Shown here in pieces: positions 33,105-43,960 of a stretch of DNA of 64,000 bases. The stretch lies in the NCBI GenBank assembly GCA_949126835.1, contig OX421500.1:27979491-28043490 (forward strand). Reading direction: 5' to 3'. The position numbers and the translations under genes are program-made. The stretch's first letter is position 1. Each line of letters begins with the position of its first letter. This stretch comes from Anisus vortex. Its lineage: Eukaryota > Mollusca > Gastropoda > Planorbidae. Below the pieces are notes generated by a model, which worked only from the letters and a program-made list of their open reading frames with translations, had not been told where the DNA came from and ran no database searches.

Positions 33105-34364
33105 CATAGGTTCTCAACCTTTTTCGGCTCACCGCCCCCTTTTACAATTTTTTTCCGCTTAATGCCCCCCCCCCCCAACTTCTTTTGCGCCCACTTTCCC
33201 CACCCTTCTGGAAATTAAAGGGTCAATATAGTTTCTGCAATTTTTTATGGCCGACTAGATTTCTGAGCTTATTCATTGTCTTTAAAAAAAATGAAAAGGA
33301 AACATATTGTACGAATTGATAGATAAAAAAATTACCTAAACAAGAGGCTTAACAAAAATTCAAAATTAATGTGAATCGTTTGCCTGGTGTGTTGCTAGTA
33401 GTTTGTCTAAATTTGTTTCAATTTTGTTTGCAAAAGCCTTAGGTCTCCACGCTTCACTATTTGCAGCTTGTCTTGTTTTTCTTTTTTAACAACCAAATTG
33501 TACTAGCATAAAATCCACTTTCCACAAAAGAGGTTGATAAGAATGCAATATAAAATTGTTGCCCAAACTCACACTTAGAGAAACTGTTTCATTTTCTCCC
33601 AAGGAATCGAATTTGCTTTTAAAAAACTCGAGCACCGAGTCCAAGTCTCATACATTATATTTAAACGGTCATCTTTTGCTAACCAACGCGCTTCTGTGTG
33701 CAGTAGCCATCGCTTGTAGTCCTCGTCAGCGAACAATGAGCAATATTTATTTTGCCACATAGTAGAAACAATAAGAACAATAAATAGGCAAGACATAAGA
33801 AAATTATAAAATTGGCAATCAATAAAAAATTATATCGAGACAATAATAGTTTTTTTAATTAAAGGGAGGTAATTAACCCGTTTGATTTGAGCTAATATTT
33901 CTAATTTTTTAAAATACTTTTATAAAAAAATAAATGGCTTTAAATGTATGACTGATAAAACTGTAAAAACTATTTGAAAATTTTATAAATATTATATAAC
34001 TAAAGAATTTATAGGCCTATGTATATTTTCAAACTTTACATTAACTACCCAGTTCGTATGATTACTAAGTATATATTACGCTGAATGATAATTGGCGTTT
34101 TCGGCTGATTACTAAATGCTTAAAATAACATCTCAGTAAAACTGAGATAAAAGTATCATTCATATTAGCAGATTAGATATTTAGCATCGTTTACATCGCA
34201 TTTCCTTAAAAAAAACTTATCGATTCAAATAGCTTTGGTGTTGAAATTATATCAGGTACATTTGTGTACACTGACTGTTCACCGCCCCCCAATCGCCCTC
34301 GGGAACGTCAGCGCCCCCCCCCCAAAGCTGTTCACCGCCCCCCGGGGGGCGTTGAGAACCTATG
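33105..34364 (-). mobile_element. 1.26-kb hAT-like element with perfect TIRs and target duplication
   Basis: CATAGGTTCTCAAC (33105-33118) is perfectly inverted at 34351-34364. Perfect 8-bp duplications ATTTAAAA lie at 33097-33104 and 34365-34372. Subterminal C- and G-rich motifs (CACCGCCCCC) occur at both ends. The strand given follows the transposase remnant inside. Too short for a full transposase, so it appears to be an internally deleted, non-autonomous copy. Confidence 0.88.
33575..33796 (-). pseudogene. hAT-type transposase remnant
   Basis: The minus-strand frame contains LLHTEARWLAKDDRLNIMYE followed by SFLKAN. This resembles the HTEVRWLS-x-G-x-x-L-x-R-x-x-E...FL segment found in the catalytic core of hAT transposases related to domesticated ZBED/SCAND3-like proteins. 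Only about 70 codons are open. The frame ends at 33575, and possible continuation further left (33400-33570) is out of frame. It lies inside the 33105-34364 TIR element, which supports the assignment. The BED zinc finger, most of the catalytic domain and the dimerisation domain are absent, so no activity is expected. Confidence 0.6.
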
Positions 34365-34412
34365 ATTTAAAACAATGGTGAAAATGCAAGACTCCAACCA
34401 CATATAAGCACA

Positions 34413-35296
34413 GGACGCAATAATCATTGTGTATAGAAGGGGCAATAATCATTGTGTATAGAAGGGGCAATAATCATTGTGTATAGAAGGGGCAATAATC
34501 ATTGTGTATAGAAGGAGCAATAATCATTGTGTATAGAAGGAGCAATAATCATTGTGTATAGAAGGAGCAATAATCATTGTGTATATAAGAATCAATAATC
34601 ATTGTGTATAGAAGGAGCAATAATCATTGTGTATAGAAGGAGCAACAATCATTATGTATAGAAGGAGCAATAATCATTGTGTATAGAAGGAGCAACAATC
34701 ATTGTGTGTAGAAGGAGCAATAATCATTGTGTATAGAAGGAGCAATAATCATTGTGTATATAAGAATCAATAATCATTGTGTATAGAAGGAGCAATAATC
34801 ATTGTGTATAGAAGGAGCAACAATCATTGTGTATATAAGAATCAATAATCATTGTGTATAGAAGGAGCAATAATCATTGTGTATATAAGAATCAATAATC
34901 ATTGTGTATAGAAGGAGCAATAATCATTGTGTATAGAAGGAGCAACAATCATTGTGTATATAAGAATCAATAATCATTGTGTATAGAAGGAGCAATAATC
35001 ATTGTGTATATAAGAATCAATAATCATTGTGTATAGAAGGAGCAATAATCATTGTGTATAGAAGGAGCAATAATCATTGTGTATATAAGAATCAATAATC
35101 ATTGTGTATAGAAGGAGCAATAATCATTGTGTATAGAAGGAGCAACAATCATTGTGTATAGAAGGAGCAATAATCATTGTGTATAGAAGGAGCAACAATC
35201 ATTGTGTATAGAAGGAGCAATAATCATTGCGTATAGAAGGAGCAACAATCATTGCGTATAGAAGGAGCATTAATCATTGTGTATAGAAGGAGCAGG
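34413..35296. repeat. 25-bp satellite, about 35 units, with a 5-unit higher-order pattern
   Basis: The unit is GCAATAATCATTGTGTATAG plus AAGGA. A variant with TAAGAATC replaces GAAGGAGC at 34586, 34761, 34836, 34886, 34961, 35011 and 35086. From 34761 on, spacings alternate 75 and 50 bp, a 125-bp period. The first unit opens with GGACGCAATAATC, the dispersed-repeat word seen elsewhere in the window. Confidence 0.96.
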
Positions 35297-36360
35297 AATC
35301 ATGCAAGAAACACTCGATGATTTCCATCCATCAATCTCCATTGGATGGAAGACCCCTATGCAATCTAAGATTTGCTGATGATATTGACCTGTTGGCCTGG
35401 AGCAACAAAAAGCTAACAGACAAGCTTGCAGATAGAGCAAAGGCATACGGAATGGAAATCAGTTCAGAAAAGAGTAAAATAATGATCAACACCACAGATG
35501 CCAGAAGTGCAAACATCACATTGAACCAACAACAACTGGAAGAAGTATCCTTATACTTGTTTAAAACTATTTTAAAATGTTATTGTCGTTTCGTGCCTCC
35601 ATCGGCCGAAACCTTGTTTAAAACTATTTTAGAGTGTTATTGTCGTTTCGTTTTTGTGAGCGCGCTGAGCATGCTTGCATTAGCATGGAGTGAGGCGCGA
35701 TATAAATGACCAATTATTATTATAAGTAAAACAAATTTCAATTCTCTAGGAGCAATCATATCCGCTGACGGACGCCGTGAGTCATAAATTCGAGCAAGGA
35801 TTGGGACTGCAATGGCGGCAATGGCTCGCCTAAACAAAATCCGGACCAGTAAAAGCATTGGTCTCCTAACTAAGCTCAGACTTAACAGAGCCCTTGTCAG
35901 AACTATTGTTCTGTATGGATTTGAGACCTGGACGCTGCTATCAGCAACTGAAAACCAGTTGCAGGCTTTCGAAAATAAATGCATGACAAAAATACTTCGA
36001 ATCTTCAACGTAGAACACAGGACTAATGCGTATGTGTGGGACAGAATATCCTCATATGCAGGTCCTAAAGAAAAAAATATGGCAACAATCAAACGGCGAG
36101 AACGGTCATGTAATGCGTCACAATAGCCTGTCCAAAACAATCCTTCAGGTCACGGTAGAAGGTGGGCGTAGGAGAGGCCGTCAGCGGAGATGCTGGTTTG
36201 ACAGTGTAAAGTATTGGACAGGGCTGCAGTTGACTCAACAATTGATAACCGCTCAAGATAGGCAAACGTGGAGAAAGTTGACTGCTGAGGTGTCCATTCG
36301 CTCCCCTCCCCGAAATGACCATAACGGTCATGGAATTTATGATGATGATGATAGAAGGAG
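35293..36360 (+). pseudogene. LINE reverse transcriptase C-terminal half, disrupted
   Basis: The reverse transcriptase catalytic box is visible as LRFADDIDLLAW, with FADD at 35371-35382. It is followed by AYGMEISSEKSKIM, then RIGTAMAAMARLNKIR, LYGFETWTL (35911-35937), AFENKCMTKILRI, a GHVMRHNSLSKTILQ segment and GRRRGRQRRCWFDSVKYWTG. The order matches the palm, thumb and C-terminal region of non-LTR retrotransposon ORF2 proteins. Breaks: a one-base frameshift near 35346, an inserted element at 35551-35726, an in-frame TAA at 35785-35787, and a small deletion with frameshift near 36107. It ends in a short GAT run at about 36345-36356, a usual LINE 3' tail. The upstream part (endonuclease, fingers) is missing; the 25-bp satellite takes its place. 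Confidence 0.9.
35551..35726 (+). mobile_element. Non-autonomous retroelement inserted in the LINE
   Basis: Interrupts the LINE frame between the EEVS and NSLGAI segments. It contains an internal duplication of 57 bp (CTTGTTTAAAACTATTTTA at 35556 and 35613). It ends with GCATGGAGTGAGGCGCG, ATATAAATGACC and an ATT run, a 3' end common among animal SINE/LINE families. A related 3' end lies inverted at 57545-57625. No clear target duplication. Confidence 0.7.
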
Positions 36361-36712
36361 TATGTTACTTATAAGATCAATTAACCATGGAGAGACCCGC
36401 TATATCAATGCTGGCCTTCACTAGCTAGTCTACCATTGCTTGGAAGAAGTGACAATGACGTTTTTAGAAGCGTTGTTTATTTCTCTATCAGATTATACGT
36501 TAAGTAAGACTATGAGCACTTACTATTTTTTAACACTTTTAAGTCCATAGAGGTTAACGAGAGTGATAGTGTGGGCAACACAAATGCCTGGCTGATTCTA
36601 CTCACCCCCAATCCCATGCTCTGCTGATGTCTGTTACCCCCATCATGGATGAGTAGATTTAGGGGCACAGTCTATACAACAAAACTTGGCCTGACAGGGA
36701 TAGTTACTTTAC
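36361..36712. other. Unassigned; possible minus-strand SINE scrap at 36594-36690
   Basis: CCCCATCATGGATGAGTAGA, then TTTAGGGGCACAG, is reminiscent of the SINE body but too diverged to rely on. Confidence 0.3.
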
Positions 36713-36727
36713 TTACCTGTTGACTTA

Positions 36728-36952
36728 ATGGGGCACGGTAGCGCGTTCGACTGGCGTACCGAGGGTCCCGTGTTCGAATCCTGTTGCAGGCCAGTATTTT
36801 ATTCCTCTGATCTAAGTTGGGCTAAAGTAAAGTTGGTTGTGCATAGTGCTGGCCACACAATAACTTAGTGTGCCGTGGCTAAAGAAACTGATGAACGATG
36901 CTTCACCTGCTCTATGGATCAATTTGGTCTGACGGGATACTTTATTTTTTTT
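36728..36952 (+). mobile_element. SINE lacking its A box, with 15-bp target duplication
   Basis: The head reads GGGGCACGGTAGCGCGTTCG: the 11 bases carrying the pol III A box are absent. The B box (TGTTCGAATCC) is kept and a body section is deleted. It ends GGATACTTTA plus a T run. Flanks TTACCTGYTGACTTA at 36713-36727 and 36953-36967 differ at one base. Confidence 0.92.
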
Positions 36953-36967
36953 TTACCTGCTGACTTA

Positions 36968-37811
36968 CCAGTTGACTAATTAATGATGTATGATTAGAAA
37001 AAAAAAAGACATATTTCTCGACCTGTAGCTGGCAAGTCTAATTTGATTGCATCGTACTGAACCCTGTACTTTTTGTTTTCGCTCTGCCTCAATGAGGAAA
37101 AAGTTCCCGAGCGCCTCCGTTCCCAACAAACAGGAATTACATGATAATTGCATACACCTTTAGACGTTAGGCTCGTCTCAGATTTGATCAGAATTTACTC
37201 GTGAGAAAACTATGAGTTGTACACACACGCACACACACACTGTCATGCAAATGAAATAACAAAGAAATAGCATTACAACAACCCCCCGACAACAAAAAAA
37301 AAAAGAAAAAAAAAAAAGAGATTCTAGTTGATGTTCACGTTCACATGTCTTTTCGACTTATATTAAGGGAAGTAACTACACACATATCGTTGTTTTTTTT
37401 TTTTTTTACCTACGACTACGCAGAATATGATGACGTCATCGCGAGGTGCACCAGAAACCAAGCAATGTTGGCTCTAGTTCAGAGAACACTTCCTTCGCCA
37501 TATGCTGGTGGATCCAGTTTCCGTAAACTTGATGGTGCTGCAGGTTATTGGGGCCAAAATATTTATGTATGCTGTCCTCTTACCTGGGGAGTAGCCCCAC
37601 CCCCCTCCCCCCACCTCCCTTGTCATAACTCCCTCCACAACCCCCACTTTCTTATCTCCGACCCCCACCCTCTCCATTGATTCAATTTTTTTGTCCAGAC
37701 GGTTTGACCATTGAACTAGTGTACCCGGTGCGCAGCGAATGGACAAAAGTGCAAACCAAGAGCGGGCTGGATATCAAAAAGCGTAGAAGAGTTATGCATC
37801 TAGCAGCACAG

Positions 37812-37843
<32 letters not shown>

Positions 37844-38004
37844 CGCCACCATCCTCGTTGCAAGAGGTCTAAGGTTTTGCTTTGTTTGTAAAGGTTACGT
37901 ACATAGTAGGCTCTGACACGGGGTGGATGTGTTGAGCCATTGGGGGATGGTCGTCGTAGGTACGTTCTACCTTTGCTGTCTTCACGTCTAGACGTAGTTT
38001 CAAC
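36968..38004. other. Unassigned; homopolymer and TC tracts
   Basis: Includes poly-A near 37295-37318, poly-T near 37391-37407, a perfect TGACGTCA at 37431-37438, a C-rich patch near 37590-37670 and a TC microsatellite at about 37819-37844. No gene recognised. Confidence 0.45.
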
Positions 38005-38230
38005 CAAGACCGGGAAATAGTCAACAACGCCGACTACATTCGCGAAGACCGGGAAATAGTCAATAGCTTTAACTATTTTCCCGAAGACCGGTAAATAGTG
38101 AACAACTGTAACAAATTTTACGAAGACCAGGAAATATTCTTGCATATTTCCCAAGGACTGGGAAATATTACAACTTTCTGACAATTTTCATGAAGACCGG
38201 GAAATAGTCAACATTTCTGACTATTTTCAC
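38005..38230. repeat. 39-bp degenerate tandem repeat, six units
   Basis: Units begin GAAGACCGGGAAATAGTCAA or close variants at 38005, 38044, 38083, 38122, 38153 and 38192; the fourth is 8 bp shorter. A faint seventh unit may follow. The open minus-strand frame with a 13-residue period reflects the 39-bp spacing. Confidence 0.92.
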
Positions 38231-39134
38231 AAAAACCTTTATTATAGTTTACAACACTAGCGTATTGTGTTGATAAAATGTTAGTTTTTATTGTGTTATG
38301 TTTATGGTTGCCATCAGAGGCTTTTATATTCGGGCGAAGATGACTCGGCGTTGGTGGAAAATCATGGGAGTCTTGTATGTGTCACTGAAATATATATTGT
38401 GTGACTCTATAGAATACGACAAGCGGCTTTCATCGATGAATATCTTGCCCTCCACTGGCCGAGAACCATTAGTTGAATTGCGTTTATCCCATTGGGTCCT
38501 ACACTTAAACCGTGGGTTAAGTCTAGTCTTTCGCTTTGATTAGGATTTTTAAACTCCATGAAGTTGTTCGTTTCCCTGGTTTGTTTCCGGCAACACATTC
38601 CATGTTCGAATGCCACTCGTTCAGAAAGATAATTTGTAATGGTTTATCCAATATTAATCTTCAATCTCTGAAATCTAGCTTTTTGTAAAAAAAATAAATT
38701 ATAAGTGCACATCATAATTGTTGCAAATTTAACTGCCTCTATAAAAACAAACAGATGTTTTCAACAAATGTTTATTTCATTCTTTTACAGCCTTCAAAAC
38801 AAGTCATTTAACATAACTGTGCTTCCAGCTGTTTCTGCAAACACACCGATGGCGTTTTGTGATGGGACCAGCCGCAGGTATAAAATGAGATCTTCAAGGG
38901 AAACTTTGTAAACATTAAAAGGGATGGTATTGAAAGCCGCTATAAAAGCTATAGCCTGAAGTGCAATCTTGAAATAATCGTTCAACAAGAGATTATTTTT
39001 GTTTTTGTTAAGGGTAGGGAAATGGGTTTTTGAAATTTTAAATAAGATTTCCTGTGACTGTATCACAAGGATAAATAATATAAAAAAAATTCAGCCTAGA
39101 ACAAAAAGTCCATAATATAGGGCATCTAATGGTG
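38231..39134. other. Unassigned sequence
   Basis: Short open frames only. Nothing recognised. Confidence 0.45.
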
Positions 39135-39239
39135 TGTTCTACCCGTTTGTTATAAGCTCCTGAGTAGGGAGTGGTAGTCGAAGCTAATCTGTGTTACCTC
39201 GGCCAGTGCCCAGATTACAAACTAGCCTTGGTGAGTTTT
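39135..39239 (+). repeat. Composite repeat, copy 2, left part
   Basis: Matches 12219-12317, from TGTTCTACCCGTTTGTTATA onward. Ends with CTTGGTGAGTTTT (39227-39239), the left target duplication of the next SINE. Confidence 0.9.
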
Positions 39240-39514
39240 ATGGGGTACAGTGTCTGAACGCTAGCGCGTTCGACTGGCGTACACCAGGTCCTGATTTCGA
39301 ATCCTGGTGAAGACTAGGATTTTCTCTCGGGTTAAGAGTGTGACCCAGAGTCTACTCAGCTCTGATGGATACCTGACCTTAGTTGGGGTAAAGTAAAGTT
39401 AGCTGTGCATTGTGCTGGCCCTACAATCACCTAGTATGCCGTGGTCATAGAAACTGGTGAACGCTGCTTCACCGGTCCTATGGATCAATTTGGTCCGACG
39501 AGTACTTTACTTTA
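39240..39514 (+). mobile_element. Full-length SINE with 13-bp target duplication, in composite repeat copy 2
   Basis: Head GGGGTACAGTGTCTGAACGC, full body, tail GAGTACTTTACTTTA. CTTGGTGAGTTTT flanks it at 39227-39239 and 39515-39527. The head has mutated in the A-box region compared with the 12.3-kb copy. Confidence 0.95.
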
Positions 39515-39742
39515 CTTGGTGAGTTTTGAGTGACTACTTATCAGTTTATTGGTTCATGTTAAAAATTGACCAATTAAGCACAAACAAAGTCAGACATCCA
39601 GTTGGAAGTGATAGATTTATAGATCTGTCGTGGTGATCAAGTTATTCGTCATACTCAAACATACTTCTGTCTAAGCGATCTTTCGCACAGAATTGTCCGT
39701 AACCCATGAGAAGCAATGAAGCGTATGTACAATGTATGTGAC

Positions 39743-39918
39743 TAGGACAGACCCATGTATTCTTCATATTATTGTGGAGACCCCGTTAGGACAGACCCAT
39801 GTCTTCTTCATATTATTGTGGAGACCCCGTTAGGACAGACCCATGTCTTCTTCATATTATTGTGGAGACCCCGTTAGGACAGACCCATGTCTTCTTCATA
39901 TTATTGTGGAGACCCCGT
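39743..39918. repeat. 44-bp tandem repeat, four units
   Basis: TAGGACAGACCCATGTCTTC plus TTCATATTATTGTGGAGACC and CCGT, nearly identical units. The first has GTATTC in place of GTCTTC. Confidence 0.97.
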
Positions 39919-40152
39919 TAGAACCGAGGAAAGAGTCCACAATTTAACTACACATAAAATAAATAAAAAAAAACATTACGAACAAGAATTATAAACAGAT
40001 GATAGTATCTCACACTAGGTTTTTAGTCCAAACGCTTCAGTGACGCTTTGAAATCCGGCACAAAAGGGGCAGTGATGGAGGCATGGTCAAGGGTGTTCCA
40101 AGTAGTCTCATCTGAACTACACTACATTGTATTGGTCAGAATATGACACACA

Positions 40153-40360
40153 GATCAGACATTGATTAAAACATCAGACATTGATTAAAACATCAGACAT
40201 TGATTAAAACATCAGACATTGATTAAAACATCAGACATTGATTAAAACATCAGACATTATTTAAAACATCAGACATTGATTAAAACATCAGACATTAATT
40301 AAAACATCAGACATTAATTAAAACATCAGACATTAATTAAAACATCAGACATTAATTAAG
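40153..40360. repeat. 19-bp tandem repeat, 11 units
   Basis: ACATCAGACATTGATTAAA. The left units carry TTGATT while the right ones mostly carry TTAATT. Confidence 0.97.
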
Positions 40361-42376
40361 TCAAAGAAAGTTTCTGTGGCCTAGAGCCACTAGACTTAGA
40401 CACATAGTTGGCACAATTTAAACTATTTAGCACCTTAGAAACCTTGACTTGTGTGTGTTTCAGTATTAAACAATTCTATTAGAATAAGTAGTTCCTTGTA
40501 ACAAGCATTCATCACATAGACCCGAGTTCTATTTCAAGAACTTTAAAAAATCAAATAGAAAAATAAATAATTTTATTACTTGCAAAGTGTTTTCTGTGAA
40601 GAGGCTAATTTCGAGTGAACTCCAGACCCATTTCAATTGACCTAAATTTTTACCTGTCTGAAAGTAGCTTTTACTTAAAAAATGTTTTCATTATTTTTAT
40701 TATTGGCTTGAAGCAATCCAAAAGAGTTTGTGTGCAGTCCATATAACAGAAGTGTCGCTAAGCATGATTATCAAAATTGCAGTTGTGTGGACTTTAGCGC
40801 GTGCAAAAATGACGTCCGAATTACGCAATAGACGGGAAAACAGAATACGGGTTTTAGGTACAAGAGAAACTAGAAATTTGCTGACTGATTAAGTTGCTAC
40901 GCTGTAGGGTTTTAGATCAATTAAATTGTCTAAATGACACAGTTGCCCATCACCTTTTCTAATGTCCAGCACTACAGGAAATACGAAATGTGTATCTCCC
41001 CAAAACATCAAATCTCCCAAAGACTATATATTCCAACTACAAAAAGCTACAAAAAGTCTGCAATTTCTTCATCATAGCCTCAGGCCGAAGGGCAAGTGCT
41101 CAGATAGATTCTCGATCAGGAGGATGAAGATTAAATATTGTTGTCTGGCGAATAGGTTCAGTAGATATAAAATGTTTCGTTATGTCCAGATTATAAATTT
41201 GATGTTGTGCTAGACCTGATCAAACTCTTAGTGTCAGCTCAGGGGAGAGCAATATGATATTGTAATTTCAAACAACATTTACGTAAGTGTTGTGTCTCTA
41301 TTGGCGCCAATCCACGTCTGTAGTTGTGACAACTGAGAAAATACTTGCTTTACATATTGCCAAGGGGAGGAAACTTTAAAAAAATAACCAACCAACATGA
41401 CCTAATTTTGAGCAATTCGATAGGAGTTATTTATGTAGTAAATTGAGCTGGCAGTTTTATCATCTCGATGTAAGAAAGTAATACACTGTTCTGATGAGTA
41501 AGCAATTTATTTCAAGGGACATACAGTTTCTGTCATCTCATAGTGTCAGCATTGGAGCATAGCTTAATGTCTGCCCTGGTTGTTTTTTTTGTTTGTTTGT
41601 TGTTGTTTTTTTTACCTGTTAGGGGAAGCCGTGGCCGCTCACCGTCTCCTGTATTCCCATAGAATGTAGGTCAATGTAGGTGAACGCGAGTGGAACGTTG
41701 GCGCGTGTGGTTGGAAGGGGGAAGGATGTGCTAATTGGATGTGTCAGATGTTACATCCCCTACACAATGACATATATTCTTCTGTCACTTCTCATTAGCA
41801 CGCTTGTCACAGCGCTGGCGCATTTTGTTTCGGAGTATGAGCCCTCGGCCGTAGAGCTCGCACAGTAGCAATGTCGGGGGTGTACCTAGCCACTGGCAGT
41901 TGTGTGTGTGAACTCTCCTCTCTTCTCTTTCCTTGTCCGTCTGTCTCGCGCTGTCTGTCTCGTCTCGCTGGCTATCCCAGATATTCCAGCTGGTATGAGG
42001 ACTCGCATAGTCTCGTGGTCATTGTATTTCTTGACACTAGCGGTGATCCGGTACCGAGGATAAAAGAGTTGGTCGGGGGGAGGGGGCAATGTACCTAGAA
42101 ACACATAGTATCCAGTCGAAACCATTTCCTCAGATTTTTTTGTCCGCAAATGAAAAAGAAATGAAAAGAAAGAAAACATAATATAGAGATATATTGATAT
42201 ATTATTTCTTCCTTTGTGTCCATCATTATGTCTTACTATAACACTATTATCATAATGTTGGTTTCTATGAAATCCAGTTTATATTAACTTTTATAATTAA
42301 TTGAGAATTTTCAATTATGTATAACAGAGGCAAGTTATATACAGTTACCCAGAGTATCATGCTCTTCTTCGCAAAG
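40361..42376. other. Unassigned 2.0 kb with a GC-richer part at 41630-42080
   Basis: 41630-42080 is richer in CpG and contains CTGTCT-type pyrimidine tracts near 41930-41970. No conserved coding motif. A regulatory or exonic role cannot be excluded. Confidence 0.35.
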
Positions 42377-42457
42377 TTAACCCTTCCCGTACCGACCTAC
42401 TTCTATCTATGCTGCCTTCAGTTCCGCTATATACGCGCCCGGGACTGTAAGGGTTAA
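42377..42457. mobile_element. 73-bp piggyBac-like miniature element
   Basis: TTAA (42377-42380 and 42454-42457) flanks a body starting CCCTTCCCGTACCG and ending CGGGACTGTAAGGG, an imperfect inverted repeat (11 of 14). TTAA target duplication with CCCT-type termini is the hallmark of piggyBac elements. A related copy lies inverted at 57146-57226. Confidence 0.75.
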
Positions 42458-43397
42458 AATGTGGTTCGCATTAAAAAACATATATAAGCCCCTTAATGTG
42501 TTCTTATTATTACAATTTTCAGCCATTCCAGTCTCTTAAGAATATTTTATTTTGATACGAGCAATAAAAATAGCACTTAAAGACATGAGTAATTTATGTA
42601 GGCTAACTATTATAACAAGACTAAAATTGAAATTGTTTGTTGCAATTTATAAGATATAAAAATACTGGACTGCTGTGCATGCCCATTCCTGATTGACGCA
42701 TTTGTTTTAAAATGTCGCTTGCCGTTTCGTACATAGATACAATTTAGGCCATCGAAAGATATAATTTAGGCCATTGAATTTTTACATTCAATTTTGAATA
42801 TTTAATACATATCTCTAGCCAACCATTAGTCTAATACTTTTAAAATTAATCATACTAAGCTTACTATGTAGCAAGCTGGGGTCATTGTTAATATAAACTA
42901 TAAACAGGGTTTCCCTAAAGTTTGCCGACAGTAGCAAACTACAAGCTAGAAAAAATAATTGTAACACATTTTATATGATTGTAAACATTAGCTGTCGAAT
43001 GAAGAAATTTAGAAGCTGTTTAGATTCATTAATAGTTTATCTACATGTAAAGGTTTTTATACATTAAGTCGAGTTACTTCCCCTTCTAGTCATTGTATTT
43101 AGTTTTTATTCCTTTCAGTTCATAATATTCACAATGTCATAGCTATGATAGTCAAGGGAGATAATTTTTATGTGTAAACTAATATGTTAACTAATTAATT
43201 CATTAGATGCATTCAAATAGTTCAATTAATTGTTCACATGATTCTAGCTTCCAGGAAATGTTCAAAGTGAACCACTTGAGTATGCACCAAATATTTCCGT
43301 TATATAGATATTAAATAAAGTGTTAATTCTTATGAAACCATAACACCCATCAGCACACACACACACACAAAGCCATAAGTGTTTGTTGAAAAATTTA
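42458..43397. other. Unassigned AT-rich sequence
   Basis: Nothing recognised except a short CA run near 43356-43369. Confidence 0.5.
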
Positions 43398-43960
43398 AAT
43401 GTAGTTTACTATGAAAACTAAGGGAACTTTAATGTAGATCATTAGATAAACACAGCGAATATTAATGTATGTGACTTTAAGACTAAAGTGTATTTAAATG
43501 TACTTCACTATAATAACATAGCTAATTTTAATTTTGGTCACTATAAGAAGAAAATAATTTAAATGTAGGTCGGTATAAAAGAAAATAATTTAAATGTAGG
43601 TCGCTATAAAAGAAAATAATTTAAATGTAGGTCGCTATAAAAGAAAATAATTTAAATGTAGGTCGCTATAAAAGAACATAATTTAACTGTAGGTTACTAT
43701 AAGAACAAAATGAATTTAACTGTATTTCAATTTAATAAGATAGCAAATTTTAGTGTAGGTCAACTTTAAGAAATAAACTAGTTTTAATGTAGGTCAACTT
43801 TAAGAAATAAACGAGTTTTAATGTAGGTCAACTTTAAGAAATAAACGAGTTTTAATGTAGGTCAACTTTAAGAAATAAACGAGTTTTAATGTAGGTCATT
43901 TTAAGAAAAAAAAAGAGAGTTTTAATGAATATCGATTTAAAAACATAGACAAATAAAATG
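43398..43960. repeat. Degenerate 31-34-bp array containing two homogenised sub-arrays
   Basis: Units share a TTTAATGTAGGTC-like core. Sub-array one (about 43540-43685) uses GGTCGCTATAAAAGAAAATA at about 31 bp. Sub-array two (about 43755-43900) uses GGTCAACTTTAAGAAATAAA at about 34 bp. Outer units are more diverged. Confidence 0.88.

Noticed and set aside
34413..35296. CRISPR array
   Set aside because: Repeats are directly adjacent without unique spacers, there are no cas genes, and the context is eukaryotic.
37792..38184. Protein with 13-residue repeats on the minus strand
   Set aside because: The period equals the 39-bp DNA repeat; no start context or known domain, and one unit is 8 bp short.
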